64,000 nucleotides of DNA from Heliopora coerulea (Eukaryota; Cnidaria; Anthozoa; Scleralcyonacea; Helioporidae), in NCBI GenBank assembly GCA_030142905.1, contig JASJOG010000003.1, positions 865,001-929,000 of the forward strand. The letters run 5' to 3'. The notes under the pieces were generated by a model that saw only the letters and a list, made by a program, of their open reading frames with translations, did no database searches and had not been told where the DNA came from. Position 1 is the stretch's first letter. The number at the start of each line of letters is the position of its first letter. Both the position numbers and the translations under genes were made by a program. Below are positions 46,088-56,850 of the stretch, one piece after another.

Positions 46088-46122
46088 TAATAATAATAAC
46101 AATAATAATAATAATAATAAAT
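46044..46122. repeat. (AAT)n microsatellite
   Basis: About 25 AAT units with two AAC variants, directly abutting the left arm of the next element. Confidence 0.95.
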
Positions 46123-46128
46123 TCTTTA

Positions 46129-46478
46129 TTTCAATAAAAAAATTAACGATAAAAGCGAAGTTACATGACGTTTCGACGACTCCATGTCATCAAAATACTC
46201 AAGAAATGCCGAAGCAAGCTTGAGTGTTTAATCTTTGAAATGTTGTTCATCCAAAAGAAAAGACCGAAACTGAACACTCAAGCTGACTCCATTCGCGCGA
46301 AACTTTTTGTTTAATTCGCGTCTGTCATGCTTCATTACATTATGTATTTTTTATATTTCTATTTCTATATAAATACTTATTTTAATTTTTTTTTTACACT
46401 TCACATTTGATAATGATGACATGGAGTCGTCGAAACGTCATGTAACTTCGCTTTTATCGTTAATTTTCTTTATTGAAA
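46129..46478. mobile_element. 350-bp element with 63-bp near-perfect terminal inverted repeats
   Basis: Left arm 46129-46191 and right arm 46415-46478 are reverse complements with one insertion or substitution. Each contains GTCGTCGAAACGTCATG and, at the outer end, TTTCAATAAA. The inner edge reads GATGACATGGAGTCGTCGAAAC, reminiscent of the CTGATGA..GAAAC boxes of Penelope ends, but the box is imperfect. No coding sequence lies inside. Superfamily unknown. Confidence 0.75.
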
Positions 46479-46614
46479 TGTATATCAAAATCTATTACAC
46501 TTAAAATTCTTTATTTATACTGTTAAAAAAATCCCATCAGCATAAAAGCTGGTATTAACAGGAGAACAGTGAATAGCCAAAGCTAAGATGGCTATCAAGT
46601 AATCCAAATCTCAC

Positions 46615-46885
46615 ACCAGGAGGGTAGTTAATCCATTTTGATTGGGGTTGGGGGGGAGTGGTGGTGTCCAGCTTAATTTGCCCGAACATTGTACAGTATA
46701 CTTTCAAAAACGACTCGAATTTAGTTTGACATGGATTCAGGCCATCTATGGTGTACCCTCGCTTCCTCTGCCCCAGTACGTAAATTAAATATAAACTAGT
46801 AACCAAATGGGATTTTGACATACTTTACGTTACCAAATTTTGCCCAAATTTCTATCAATTTTTTGCCCGCATTGTCTGTTTTTTC
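46615..46885 (-). repeat. Dispersed repeat, copy 2 (other copy at 19.2-19.5 kb)
   Basis: Minus-strand match to 19225-19505, through GGTTACTAGTTTATATTTAA, GGAAGCGAGGGTACACCAT and GGGCAAATTAAGCTGGACA. Copy 2 has a small insertion (GTACAATGTTC) relative to copy 1. Confidence 0.65.
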
Positions 46886-46990
46886 GCCGCTGTTTCACTC
46901 TATAGTACGTAAGCTGCTCGTTGAAACTGCACGATTTGCTCTCAGGGCATCGCTTTCTTAAAAGCTTCATTCACTCAAGCTTTGTTGCAG

Positions 46991-47105
46991 GAAAATTAAA
47001 CCGACGCCTGGTGTACAGACTAAAGAAAGTGAATTTAGTCTCGCAGACCTGAAGACGACTAGGAAAGCTAAATACGACTGTAGAAAATTTTGGAACTGGG
47101 AGTAA
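46991..47105 (+). CDS. Probable terminal exon of an unidentified gene
   Basis: After the acceptor AAGCTTTGTTGCAG the sequence is open and reads KIKPTPGVQTKESEFSLADL, KTTRKAKYDCRKFWNWE, then TAA (47103-47105). The composition is protein-like and the exon ends 510 bp before the HMGB start. I found no matching upstream exon in the window; it would have to lie beyond the hAT element or be unrecognised. Function unknown. Confidence 0.4.
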
Positions 47106-47412
47106 GCTTAAAAAAAAAATATTGTATTTTTATATTTTTTTTTTCCTCCCGAGATTGATTCTGTGTCATTTTAAGACGTTTTGGGCAGCATTTCAGCTAT
47201 GTCGTCAGTCCAGTAACATCTGAGGGAACACAGAGCCCCCACGCCCTCCTGGCCTTGCCACTGAATGAATTATCCAATATCGCAAAAGCGTATGAGAATA
47301 AAAAAATATCCGCATTCTGATTTTCTTCTTTCTCCTTAAACATTGCATTAACTCAAAACTCTGAGTGCTGAAACGAGAAATGAATTCGTTCATTTTCTTT
47401 AGGATTAAGCTT

Positions 47413-47422
47413 ACGCATGCGC
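47413..47422. promoter_or_regulatory. NRF-1-like motif upstream of HMGB
   Basis: ACGCATGCGC, the core of the NRF-1 palindrome, stands 194 bp before the HMGB start codon, in a locally GC-richer stretch (47400-47560) that is a plausible TATA-less promoter. Confidence 0.4.
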
Positions 47423-47615
47423 AAGTCGATGTGACCCTCCCGAACGGTAGTCTGTAGCCGCGTCCTTTCTGTAAAAGAATCCTCGTGGCTCACACGAAAG
47501 CTTTGTCTTTGACAACGACGTTGCAACAGATTTGTCGAGCACAGCTTTAGTGGTGCGGACGAAGTAAATATTTTTCAACACAGTATACCTCATATATTTT
47601 GGAGGTTTGACGGAA

Positions 47616-50600
47616 ATGGAAGGTAAGATTAAAACTGTGCAAAGAAGCACGGAGAAATTTCCAAGTCGTTAATGTTAAGTATATATCTGTAGTAGCAGCC
47701 AAAGGAACGGTTCTATAGACACTATAAGGACTAAAGGCAACGAAAGAGCAAATATAATATCAAGCTAACTACGACCAGGAATCCGTTGAAACTAACAAAT
47801 CTCTCGAAAGCGAATTTTTTCTAGAATTTTGGTAAATTTTGTTCAAGGAAAAGTGTTCGTAGGTGATCGTAATTTCACAGCCAAGTTATCGGCGCCCCTC
47901 GGTTTACAGCTTATTTGCTTTCCTATAAGGCTTTCGTAACGTTGTAGTAATGCCTGAAAGGTGAACAATGACCTAAACAGTACCCTCATGAAAGCAACTT
48001 TGGTAATGTTTCTGTTTAACGCCACTTCATGGAGACCCGAAAGAGTGTTGCAGATCCATTTAAAGCAGAAGTTTTAATTTAGTCTTAAAGATGTCGTCCT
48101 TCTTCTCTTTCGTTTGTAAGTGAGCAAGAAACGTGCTGCAGAGGGCGCGAAGTCTGGGTCGCCTAAGAAGCAACGAGTAAACAAAAAAGGTAGCGCTGGC
48201 AAAGGCAAGAAACCACGGGATAGTTCTAAACCGAAGAGACCTATGTCTGCATACTTCTTTTTCTTGGAGTGGTTCAGAAATGATCTTAAACAAAAGAAAA
48301 AGGACGGCGAAGACGCGCCAACGAAGATCGGCGATGTAGCCAAATTAGCTGGGGAAAAATGGAAGACGATGTCTAACGATGATAAGAAACCATTCGTTGC
48401 TCTACATGAAAAGGCCAGGAAATCGTATGACGAGCAGGTAAGGTCTTTCGCTTCTCATAGCATAAGCGCCAAGGTTGGGCTGCTTCGTTCTTCAACGACG
48501 CTTCTTCTTCCCTGTCCGACATTGTACAGGAAGTAAATATAAAGCAACACTATCACGTGATGTTATTGGGTTTTTCAAGGGCGTGTTGAACTAAGAAAAT
48601 AGCATAGAAATTGATGTTGGATAAATGGTGGAAAGTTAACAGAAGACTCATAAGTCAAATTCACTAATTTTAAAAGTTCATTGGGACAACAATTTTTTTG
48701 GTGTCAAATTTTTTGGACATGCAAGAAATCATTAATTTTGGATGCACTTTACAAGAAATTATTAAATTGTTATAAGTTTCTTTATCATAATTTACTTTTC
48801 TATAATCTTTCAGAACAAAAATAGTGGCCAGTTGTAAGCTAAACTGAGCATCATGGTAGAATTGCTGGTTAAAAATTTTTAAATGTGTAAATAATACTTC
48901 AGGCATTAAATGTTTTCAAATATTGTAGACAGCCATAGGTCACTGCCATCATTTTCAAGTAGGCAGCAGAGTTAGTATACACATCTGAACAATTTTGAAA
49001 ACAAACTACAGCTAGCAGCAATCATGAGCTAGCTTAAAGGCATGGTTAGTACTGTCTTTTCAAAGTGATTCCACTTCAACACACTAAACAAGATCTTCCT
49101 TTGTTTGGGCATAATTGTCTGGCATAAGCCATAATAAAATCTAAAGGGCTACCTATGGCCAAAAAGTTAATTACTTTAAGATTGGTGTAAGGGCCAAGTT
49201 GGATATAAAAAGGCCAAAATGATAAAACTTCCAAATTATTAAAGAAAGCATTTTTAGGATGTGAGCAAGGTCAACTGGAAGAGTATGCACAATATGGGGA
49301 AGAAATTGCCTATGTAGTTAAAACTTTTTTTTCATGCCAGTAATTTTCAGAGAAGTCTACCAAAATATGTGTTTTTTTGTGGAAAATCTAAGAAAAAGGC
49401 TAAATACGTTTGACATTTTCAGCATGTGTTGGTAAAATTTGTAATTTTGAAGATTTTGTTGTTTAGTTGAAGGAATGTAGCCCAAAATATGACTCATTAC
49501 TGTGCAAGTGTGAAAAACAAGTTTCAATCCATAGAAATATTTAGTAAGGGATGCTGTGACAAAAGTTGAGTCGCAACTCTACCAAGATTGGATTTAATAA
49601 ATTTTGGCAGGTTTTGTTTCAAAATTGTTAACTGCTGATACTGATACTGACTTAGGATTTCATAAAGTCTATGTCCAATAGAAATTTGGTTCAAATTAGT
49701 GCTATAAATCTTTGACATTACTCATCTGTGTGACAACCACATTTCTGGTTTCCTATGATAATACTGAAAAAACACTGTAACTACTGGTAATCCAATCATT
49801 ATACAAAGAAACTTCTTACGTGACACAGGTGTTGAAAGTATTAGTATTTTCAACAATGAATTTTGTACAAGCCCTTAAATTGTGTTTGGATAACCATATT
49901 CCTTACAATGGTTGTCCAAAGGACAATTAGATCTCTAAATTTTTCTGTTTCTTTTTGATACTGTACTATAGCTTTTATTTTTTAAATCAACCAGTTACAC
50001 TGGGATTAAGAAAGACCAATTTTTTTGGGCAAAAAGCAGTGGATATCAGATGAAGTGTATTGGTTGGACATAATTGGGTCTTGTAGCTAATGTTACAAAT
50101 AGCTTTGAGGTCTTTGACCATTGTTCACTGCTTTTAGTATGAATTAAAATTACAAGCTGAGTTTTGATACAGGGCTTAGACATGTTTGTGATATCTGGGA
50201 TATAGTTTGAAATATCTTTGAAAAACATACTGTGCAGGTAATCTTTTTGAAATACTATGAAACATTGCAAATTATTTTGGTCAATTTTTGTGCTGTGTTT
50301 CCTGGAAATGCCTTAGTCTGTTTATTCAAAATTTTGAAATCTTGAATTTGTCTAGTCTGTTGTATTTTTAAGTACACCTTTTGCTGTTCATCACCAGAAA
50401 AGATATCATTATTAACACCACCCTCAAACTCATTAATTCATGTATTCATTCATTTTATTAAATTGACACTCATTTGTGCTTTTGTAACTTTCATTTAAAA
50501 TTTTTGCATAGAGAATAACATTCACTAGCATAAATATGCAATCATTTGCATCAAAGGGCATTCAGTAGTGCTAACAGACAATCATTAAGACCATTCCACT

Positions 50601-53600
50601 ATAGGGGAGAATAAAATTTCAATTATGGCAGATGTTTGTCCAGTTTATTGCATTGTTGATTTAAGGTTTTAAGGAATCCCAACATGCATGGAAGATAAGA
50701 AAATAAAAATGTCTAAATTTGTAAATAAACTGACTTCACATGGACAGTTCAAACCTCTTTCAATTTGGTGATTTGTATTTGATTCCTTTACCATTTTTCA
50801 CTCCATTGACCATGTTCTTCTTTGGTAAGCACTTGTCAGGACTATCGTAACTCACAGCATTGAATTATCATGTTTTGTAGTGAGTTAAAGAGAAATTCCA
50901 TTCTTCCTTTCTTGAATGTCCTCATTGATTGCACAAAGAGCTTTTCAATCCCTGTTTTTTGGAAGCCCACGTTCACTGGTGTATTTACAAATTTTGGTAG
51001 TTTTGAAACCTAATTTCAAATGTGGTCTTGTCTATGCATTACCAAATGGTTATTATAAAATTTGCTTTTCATACCACATTTTTCCTGACATGTATATTTG
51101 AAGCTGTTAACCTACTTTAGTTCACAGCAGTACTGTACCGCATGAAAGCTTTGATCACAAAACAGTTTTGTTGTTTTTCCTTAGACATGAAAGTTGATGG
51201 GTTTTTATAAGGTGCTGTCAAGATAAATTTGTTAACAGTTTGAAATACATATTGGAATTCCATATAGCCTTAAATTAACCCTGCAATAGACTGCACAACT
51301 GTCTTGCATAACTGCAATTTTATTCTCTTTAATGTGTACTAGAATGGTGTTAATGGTCATGTATTGGCACCAATAAATGTTCTTTGATGCAAATGGTTGC
51401 ATATCTGTGCTAATCATTCATTTTGAAATACAGTCACTCTCAGCTTCATGTTCCTAGATTTGGAGCATCAGAAAATTTCAGCTGCTCTAGACCTTCTATG
51501 TCATAATTGTATGCATTGGACAATATTATTTGAATGGGGGATGGTCTAATGTTAAAGAAAACTGCATCAGAACAGTCAAAAGTGACTTTCAAGTTCAGTC
51601 CCAAATTTAAAATTTTTACATGTATATTGCTGTCATTTTTTAACCCTAGTTTGTATTTTATACAGATAAATATTGCAAATGCACAGGATAAGACAACAGT
51701 GAAATAAAACAAGCTCAAACAACTTCAACATTAAAGAATCAAAAAAACTGTCCTTCATTGCAAAATTTAATGTTACCAATAACTCTAAGTATCACATGAA
51801 TTTTGATAAAAGATATTTATGGTTTTTAGTTCTCAAGCTGAAACTACCTGTGAATTTTAGTTTTGCAGATCCTAGCTTGGCCAATGGCCAACCATTTGTT
51901 TATATTTTGACTGGCTTTTCTGTCAAGAGGAAAGACAGTCAGTGGTGTTCGGAGGGATCAAGCTCATGATGGGAAGACCTTTTGCTGCAAATGTCATTTT
52001 TTTCTCATTTTATTTTGCAGTTCATTTACCCTTTACACTGGCTATAATAGTTGTATACAACTACCACTGTGATTTGTTTTTATATCTCTCAATGTTCTCA
52101 ATGTGCAAAATGATTGCTTCTATTGTGTGCAATTGTAATGCCAATCTAGAAAGAAGCTCATTTTTACTAGGGCAAACACTCTTTCTGCAATTGGAGTTCC
52201 ATCAGAAACTTGAGTAGTTGCTATCATTCTTGAAAACTTCAATGAGCAATGAAATTTTTTGGTAAACTTAGTTTAATTAAATTCTGGTTTTACCCATCAC
52301 TAATCAGCTATTAATTATCAAATATGTCAATAATGAGTTTCAAAAACATTAAGTCATGTAAAAGCTGACAGAAGTATACATGCATCTATTCTGTGACAGG
52401 AATGGAATCCCAGAACTGCTTACATAGCAATTCACATTGATAATAGCTTACTGGATTGCAATTGCAGTCAATTGGAACAGGATTGAATTTATAGTGATCA
52501 TGACTATTTCAATCAGTTGTGATCAATCACCACTCTTAAGCAAAGTCCGTACAATTATCTGTTAGAAATCAGTAGGATTTCTTACAATTATAGCATGTAA
52601 ATTATTGAATTTTTAATAAGGTATATAAAATTGTCATTTATAGTTATTAAATGCTGTTCACCCTGTTAAGACCAGCATGATTGCTGAAAGGATTTTAACA
52701 GTGTAAATAAAAGTTTATCACTATCATTGTATTTACTTGAGTAAGTTCCACCCTCAAATAAGCACTGCCCCTGAATAATTTGTAATTAGTAATTTGATTG
52801 CTTCACCATCATAGTACAAAGCAGTAATTAAATAAGTACAATAAGATATGTATAAATAGATAATATATAAACAAACATTACTAAAACTAAAGGATGGTAG
52901 GGTAACTGCAACAGCGTAAGCCAATTACTGCGGGTCCAGATTTATAAAACTATATAATAAGCTCATGCATTATATTAATAAAACCTAAAAACAACAGGTA
53001 ATTGGATATTTAAGACTGCACATTATGTTACATTTACAGCAAATGGTTTTAAAAGTCTTAGGATTGTCAGGGTCATAAGTTGCTTCAAGCAAAGCGTGGT
53101 AATAGCTTTTAACAACAGATTTAAAAGAGTTCAGGTTGTTCCCACTGAAGTTGTTCTCACAAGCCAATGCATTCCACATTCTAATGGCACGAACAAAGAA
53201 TGATCTTATGATTATTAGACCTAAATTATTAAAATAAGCACTGCACTCAAGAAGAATGCAGTGTTTATTCACAATCATGTTGAAGAAGCTAGTCCTGTGA
53301 TGCAGGTGCTTGACCTTGATCAGATTTAAATCTGATAGTTGAGAGAAGATTGTGATATTAACAGTGGTAATACTTTAGTGTGCATTTCATTTTTCTTGTT
53401 CGATTTTCATTATTAGAAACAAAAAGTAGTTATGTTTTATTGAGAATCATTTCTTTCAGTTAGTTTTAATAAGCACCACATCAAAAGGTTGTAAAATTTA
53501 ATAAGTGGCACGATGCTTATTTGAGTAAACATGGTGTTACATTATTTTACATTAAATTATGAAAACAATGCTCATTATAGTGATTGAGATACAGTAGCTC

Positions 53601-56600
53601 TCAATTGTGATATTTTTGTGTCATGTAAATGGCTATCCTGCTTGATGTGCTTCTTGGACACATGAAAAAACAAAATGATTTTACCTTCCTTTAACATATG
53701 GATAATCACCCACCCATTCTTTGAGTATTTCTGACATTGGTAAGAGTGTGTACTCATGATAGCATCTAATATTATTGAGAGTGTGGATCTTGGCAACAAC
53801 AGTTGTATGGCCTAATTTATAATAGTGTATGGTAACCAAATGTCTGTTTTTGCCAAAACTTTTAGGTGAAGCAACTAAAACCTGCTAGGGATGAAACAAA
53901 ACCAAAGAAACCTCGAACTGCATTCTTTTTCTTCTTGGAAGAATTTCGTGGAAAAATGAAAGGAGAAGCAGATGATGCGAAAAAAGTCCCAAGTTTGGCA
54001 GGTGAGGAATGGCGTGCTATGGATGATGCTAAGAAACAGAAGTATGTTGATATGGCAGCAGAGGCCAAGAAGGAATATGATGTGCAAATGAAAGATTATG
54101 TTGCCAAGGTAAACTGGTAAAAAGATATTTTAAATGTAGTCATTGTTCACCATGAGATCTAATTTTGCATTTAACAACTCGGTGACTTCCTGGTAAAAAT
54201 TTTGAACTTACTGTACAACCACCAAAAATATTACAAAATGGAAATAAGTTATGATTGTGATTGAAAATGGAACTTGCTAACAAGTATGTTTTTCAATTGA
54301 GTTTAAGATAACTCAATGTTTTCTCCCTTTTGAGACTAGTTTGACAGTCAAAAGCTCCAAGTAAAAATACTTTCTTTGGTCAGAGAACATCAAATTACTT
54401 TAAAGTCACTTGCATACATATGCCTGACTGAACATTATCCATATCAGTTAATATGTTTTTCTTGGGCAAAACTGGAAATAGGGCCAAAATATAGGACAAA
54501 GCTGGGTAATTAGGATTTTTAATTAGGATTTTACATGTATTGATAGTGACCAGTTGGTATTTTGTTTATTTTGTAAACTGCTACAAAATACAGTTCACTG
54601 TACAAGATAGATTCAAAAAATGGCAAGAATGGCCCAAAATTAGTCCAAAATGATATACTATACCAACTACTTACCCTTACCTTACCATTCTATCTCAGGC
54701 TTTTCACCCCTAGGAATTCATCATTAAATTTTTATTCTGAATAATGCCAAATGATTCTGTTATGCAGTGGAAGATATCTAAGAAGTTAAGAGCTACAGCA
54801 TTGATCTTTTATTGCCACAACCTAGTTGTAACAGTGATCAGCTTAATCCTGGTTTAACCCATTAAGAGGCAAGGGTACCCTTTATAATTTTATTCTGGTT
54901 AATGCAAGACAATTTTATTTGGCAGATTGGAGTCCCTGCTCCTTTGTGGGTTAATAAAAATTTATACATCCATATTGCCAAGTGATATTAAAATGTGTAT
55001 AGTAAAATTTTATTAATATGCCTATAATAAACATTTTCAGCCAAGGTGGTCATCTTGAGGTTAAAAGATAATAATTGTGGCTGGGATATGCTATCTTATA
55101 TTAGAACTATTTTGTAATCCCTAGAAGGAAAAAGGAATGAATGGAAAGCATTGAGTTGTTAAGTATTGGGCAATCTTTCACCATAGAAAGTGCCTCCATG
55201 AGTCTTAAGTTTCAACCATGAGTGTGTTCATGAGCATGAAAATGAAATTGCATATTAAGTTTCACCAATGTATTCTATTCCACATCTGCATGTGCCCTTA
55301 TAAACTACTCAGAAAGGATGTTGATTCTTGTTTTTGTTGTTTTACTAAAGATTTTGGTTTCCTTGTTTTCCAAACAGTACAAAAATAAAAGTGTCCTTGA
55401 GTTTAGTTGTGGAGTGTAATTTCATAAAAAATTTATTATATTTTTCAGTACTTTTGCAATATGGTCATGAACATTTTTCAGGTTGAACCTTATTTAACTT
55501 GAAAAGAGTCTGATGACATTAGGGGTGCACCAGACAGCAAATTTCATTATCTGGCAAGATACCATAATATTGGATTTAAAATTACTTAACTGTAGATCTT
55601 ATTATAGATCACACCAAGCTGTTTTGATAACAGATTTAGTGCAAAATGCTGTTTAAATAAGAGGAATAAACTTGGGCAAAACTGTAAATGGTTTAACCCA
55701 TTATGGGGCAAGGGCACACTTTTGTATTTTACCCTGACTAACACCAGATGATTTTCTGGTTACAGGGATGAGCCCTGGGCATTAAAGGATTAGATTTTCA
55801 TATTCCCATTTCTGGCTCCCAGATGATACTTGGGTTGGGAAAGAGTTAATGCTATATGTTTTCATAATTGGCACAAAAGCACATTCACACATGCATATTG
55901 GAATCTTCAACTGATGGTTGATACATTTTGTTTATGTTGGTTTAATTAGAATAAATTAGAAATTGACCACCAACCAGTTACTGTACTTGTGTACCATTTT
56001 TATGTTGTCAGTCAGTGCATTTTTGTAGAGAAGTGAACCAACCAAATACAGTATCCAGCAATCTGGCTCAATGCTAAATCCAGTGCATTCCTAGGTGACA
56101 CAGACACCTGATTTTTTTTATGAAATAAAGCTTTTCTTTTCATATGTTACAAGTTAGTATTTTAAAAAGTTAATACCATTTTTCCTAAAGTATATGATTT
56201 AAACCAAAAAGGGGCAGAGCCTCACCTCAACATCTAACTCTGGCTAACGCCAGATGGTTTTACTCGCTGCAGGGATGAGTAAAGAAGGGCAATTTCTTAC
56301 CACCTCATTTAGATGAACAGTTAAGTAAATAAATATTGAAATGGGCTGATTGGATTACATGATTGATGTCAAGATGTTAGCCCCAATAAGAAGATATCAG
56401 GATGTTCTGAAATTTTATAGCTGCCTAAATGCTACTGTATTTTTGGAATTTTGGAAGTGTTTCTTAAAACTGACATTTGAGAATAAATCTTTCCCAAGTG
56501 TCAAGGTTTTCCCAAACAACTGGTTCCCCTTACTATGTCACCAGAGTGCAGCCTGCAGAATATTTTACATGCATGAAGATTTGTTTTTCATGCAAATATT

Positions 56601-56850
56601 CAAGTAGAAAAATAATATAAATTTCAAAATGTAGTCTCATAATTTGTTTTAGCAAATGTTACATTAATTTTATAAATTACATGTATAGAATCCTAAAAAG
56701 GCAAGCGAAAAAGTTACCAAAAAGTCCAAAGCACGTGTGAAAGAGGATTCAGAATCAGAGGAGGAAGAGGAAGAGGAGGATGAAGAAGAAGAAGAAGAGA
56801 ATGATGATGAGGAAGATGATGAAGAAGAAGAGGATGATGACAGTGATTAG
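47616..56850 (+). CDS. HMGB-type chromatin protein, two HMG boxes and acidic tail, 242 residues
   Basis: Coding exons: 47616-47622, 48121-48437, 53866-54108, 56689-56850; introns are GT-AG and phases agree. The first coding exon is 7 nt (ATGGAAG before GTAAGA), giving MEVSKKRAAEG. This start is inferred, because exon 2 alone has no ATG before the HMG box. Box A is about residues 38-107 (SKPKRPMSAYFFFLEWFRND), box B about 119-184 (KPKKPRTAFFFFLEEFRG), followed by a basic linker and an acidic tail of Glu/Asp from about 208 to the end. This is the HMGB1-3/DSP1 architecture: non-specific binding and bending of nuclear DNA. Each box and the tail has its own exon. Intron 2 (5.4 kb) contains a LINE 3' end. 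Confidence 0.92.
48438..53865. other. HMGB intron 2
   Basis: AT-rich intron without recognisable genes apart from the LINE fragment at 52985-53340. Short open frames on both strands have no domain. Confidence 0.6.
52985..53340 (-). mobile_element. Non-LTR retrotransposon (LINE) 3' end
   Basis: The minus strand reads IKVKHLHHRTSFFN, then SFFVRAIRMWNALACENNFS, LNSFKSVVKSYYHALLEATY and a Cys-rich end TFKTICCKCN. The arrangement VRAI.MWNAL....LN.FK..V is the usual C-terminal tail of LINE reverse transcriptase proteins. The frame is open over about 97 codons. The rest of the element is missing (5'-truncated). Confidence 0.65.
54853..54953. repeat. TTAACCC-type dispersed repeat, copy d
   Basis: Begins TTTAACCCATTAAGAGGCAA and ends TTTGTGGGTTAA, with TTTTATTCTGGTTAATGC inside. 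HMGB intron 3. Confidence 0.6.
55692..55792. repeat. TTAACCC-type dispersed repeat, copy e
   Basis: Begins TTTAACCCATTATGGGGCAA, with TTTTACCCTGACTAACACCA and CAGGGATGAGCCCTGG inside, and ends near ATTAAAGGATTA. HMGB intron 3. Confidence 0.6.
56229..56292. repeat. TTAACCC-type dispersed repeat, copy f (fragment)
   Basis: Only the middle is present: CTCTGGCTAACGCCAGATGG, TTTTACTCG and CAGGGATGAGT. HMGB intron 3. Confidence 0.5.

Noticed and set aside
46415..46445. Canonical hammerhead ribozyme in the 46.4 kb arm
   Set aside because: The CTGATGA box is mutated (AATGATGA) and the closing pair of stem II is C-C, so only a resemblance is claimed.
52985..53278. Host gene exon inside the HMGB intron
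   Set aside because: The sequence has the C-terminal signature of LINE proteins and lies antisense to HMGB.
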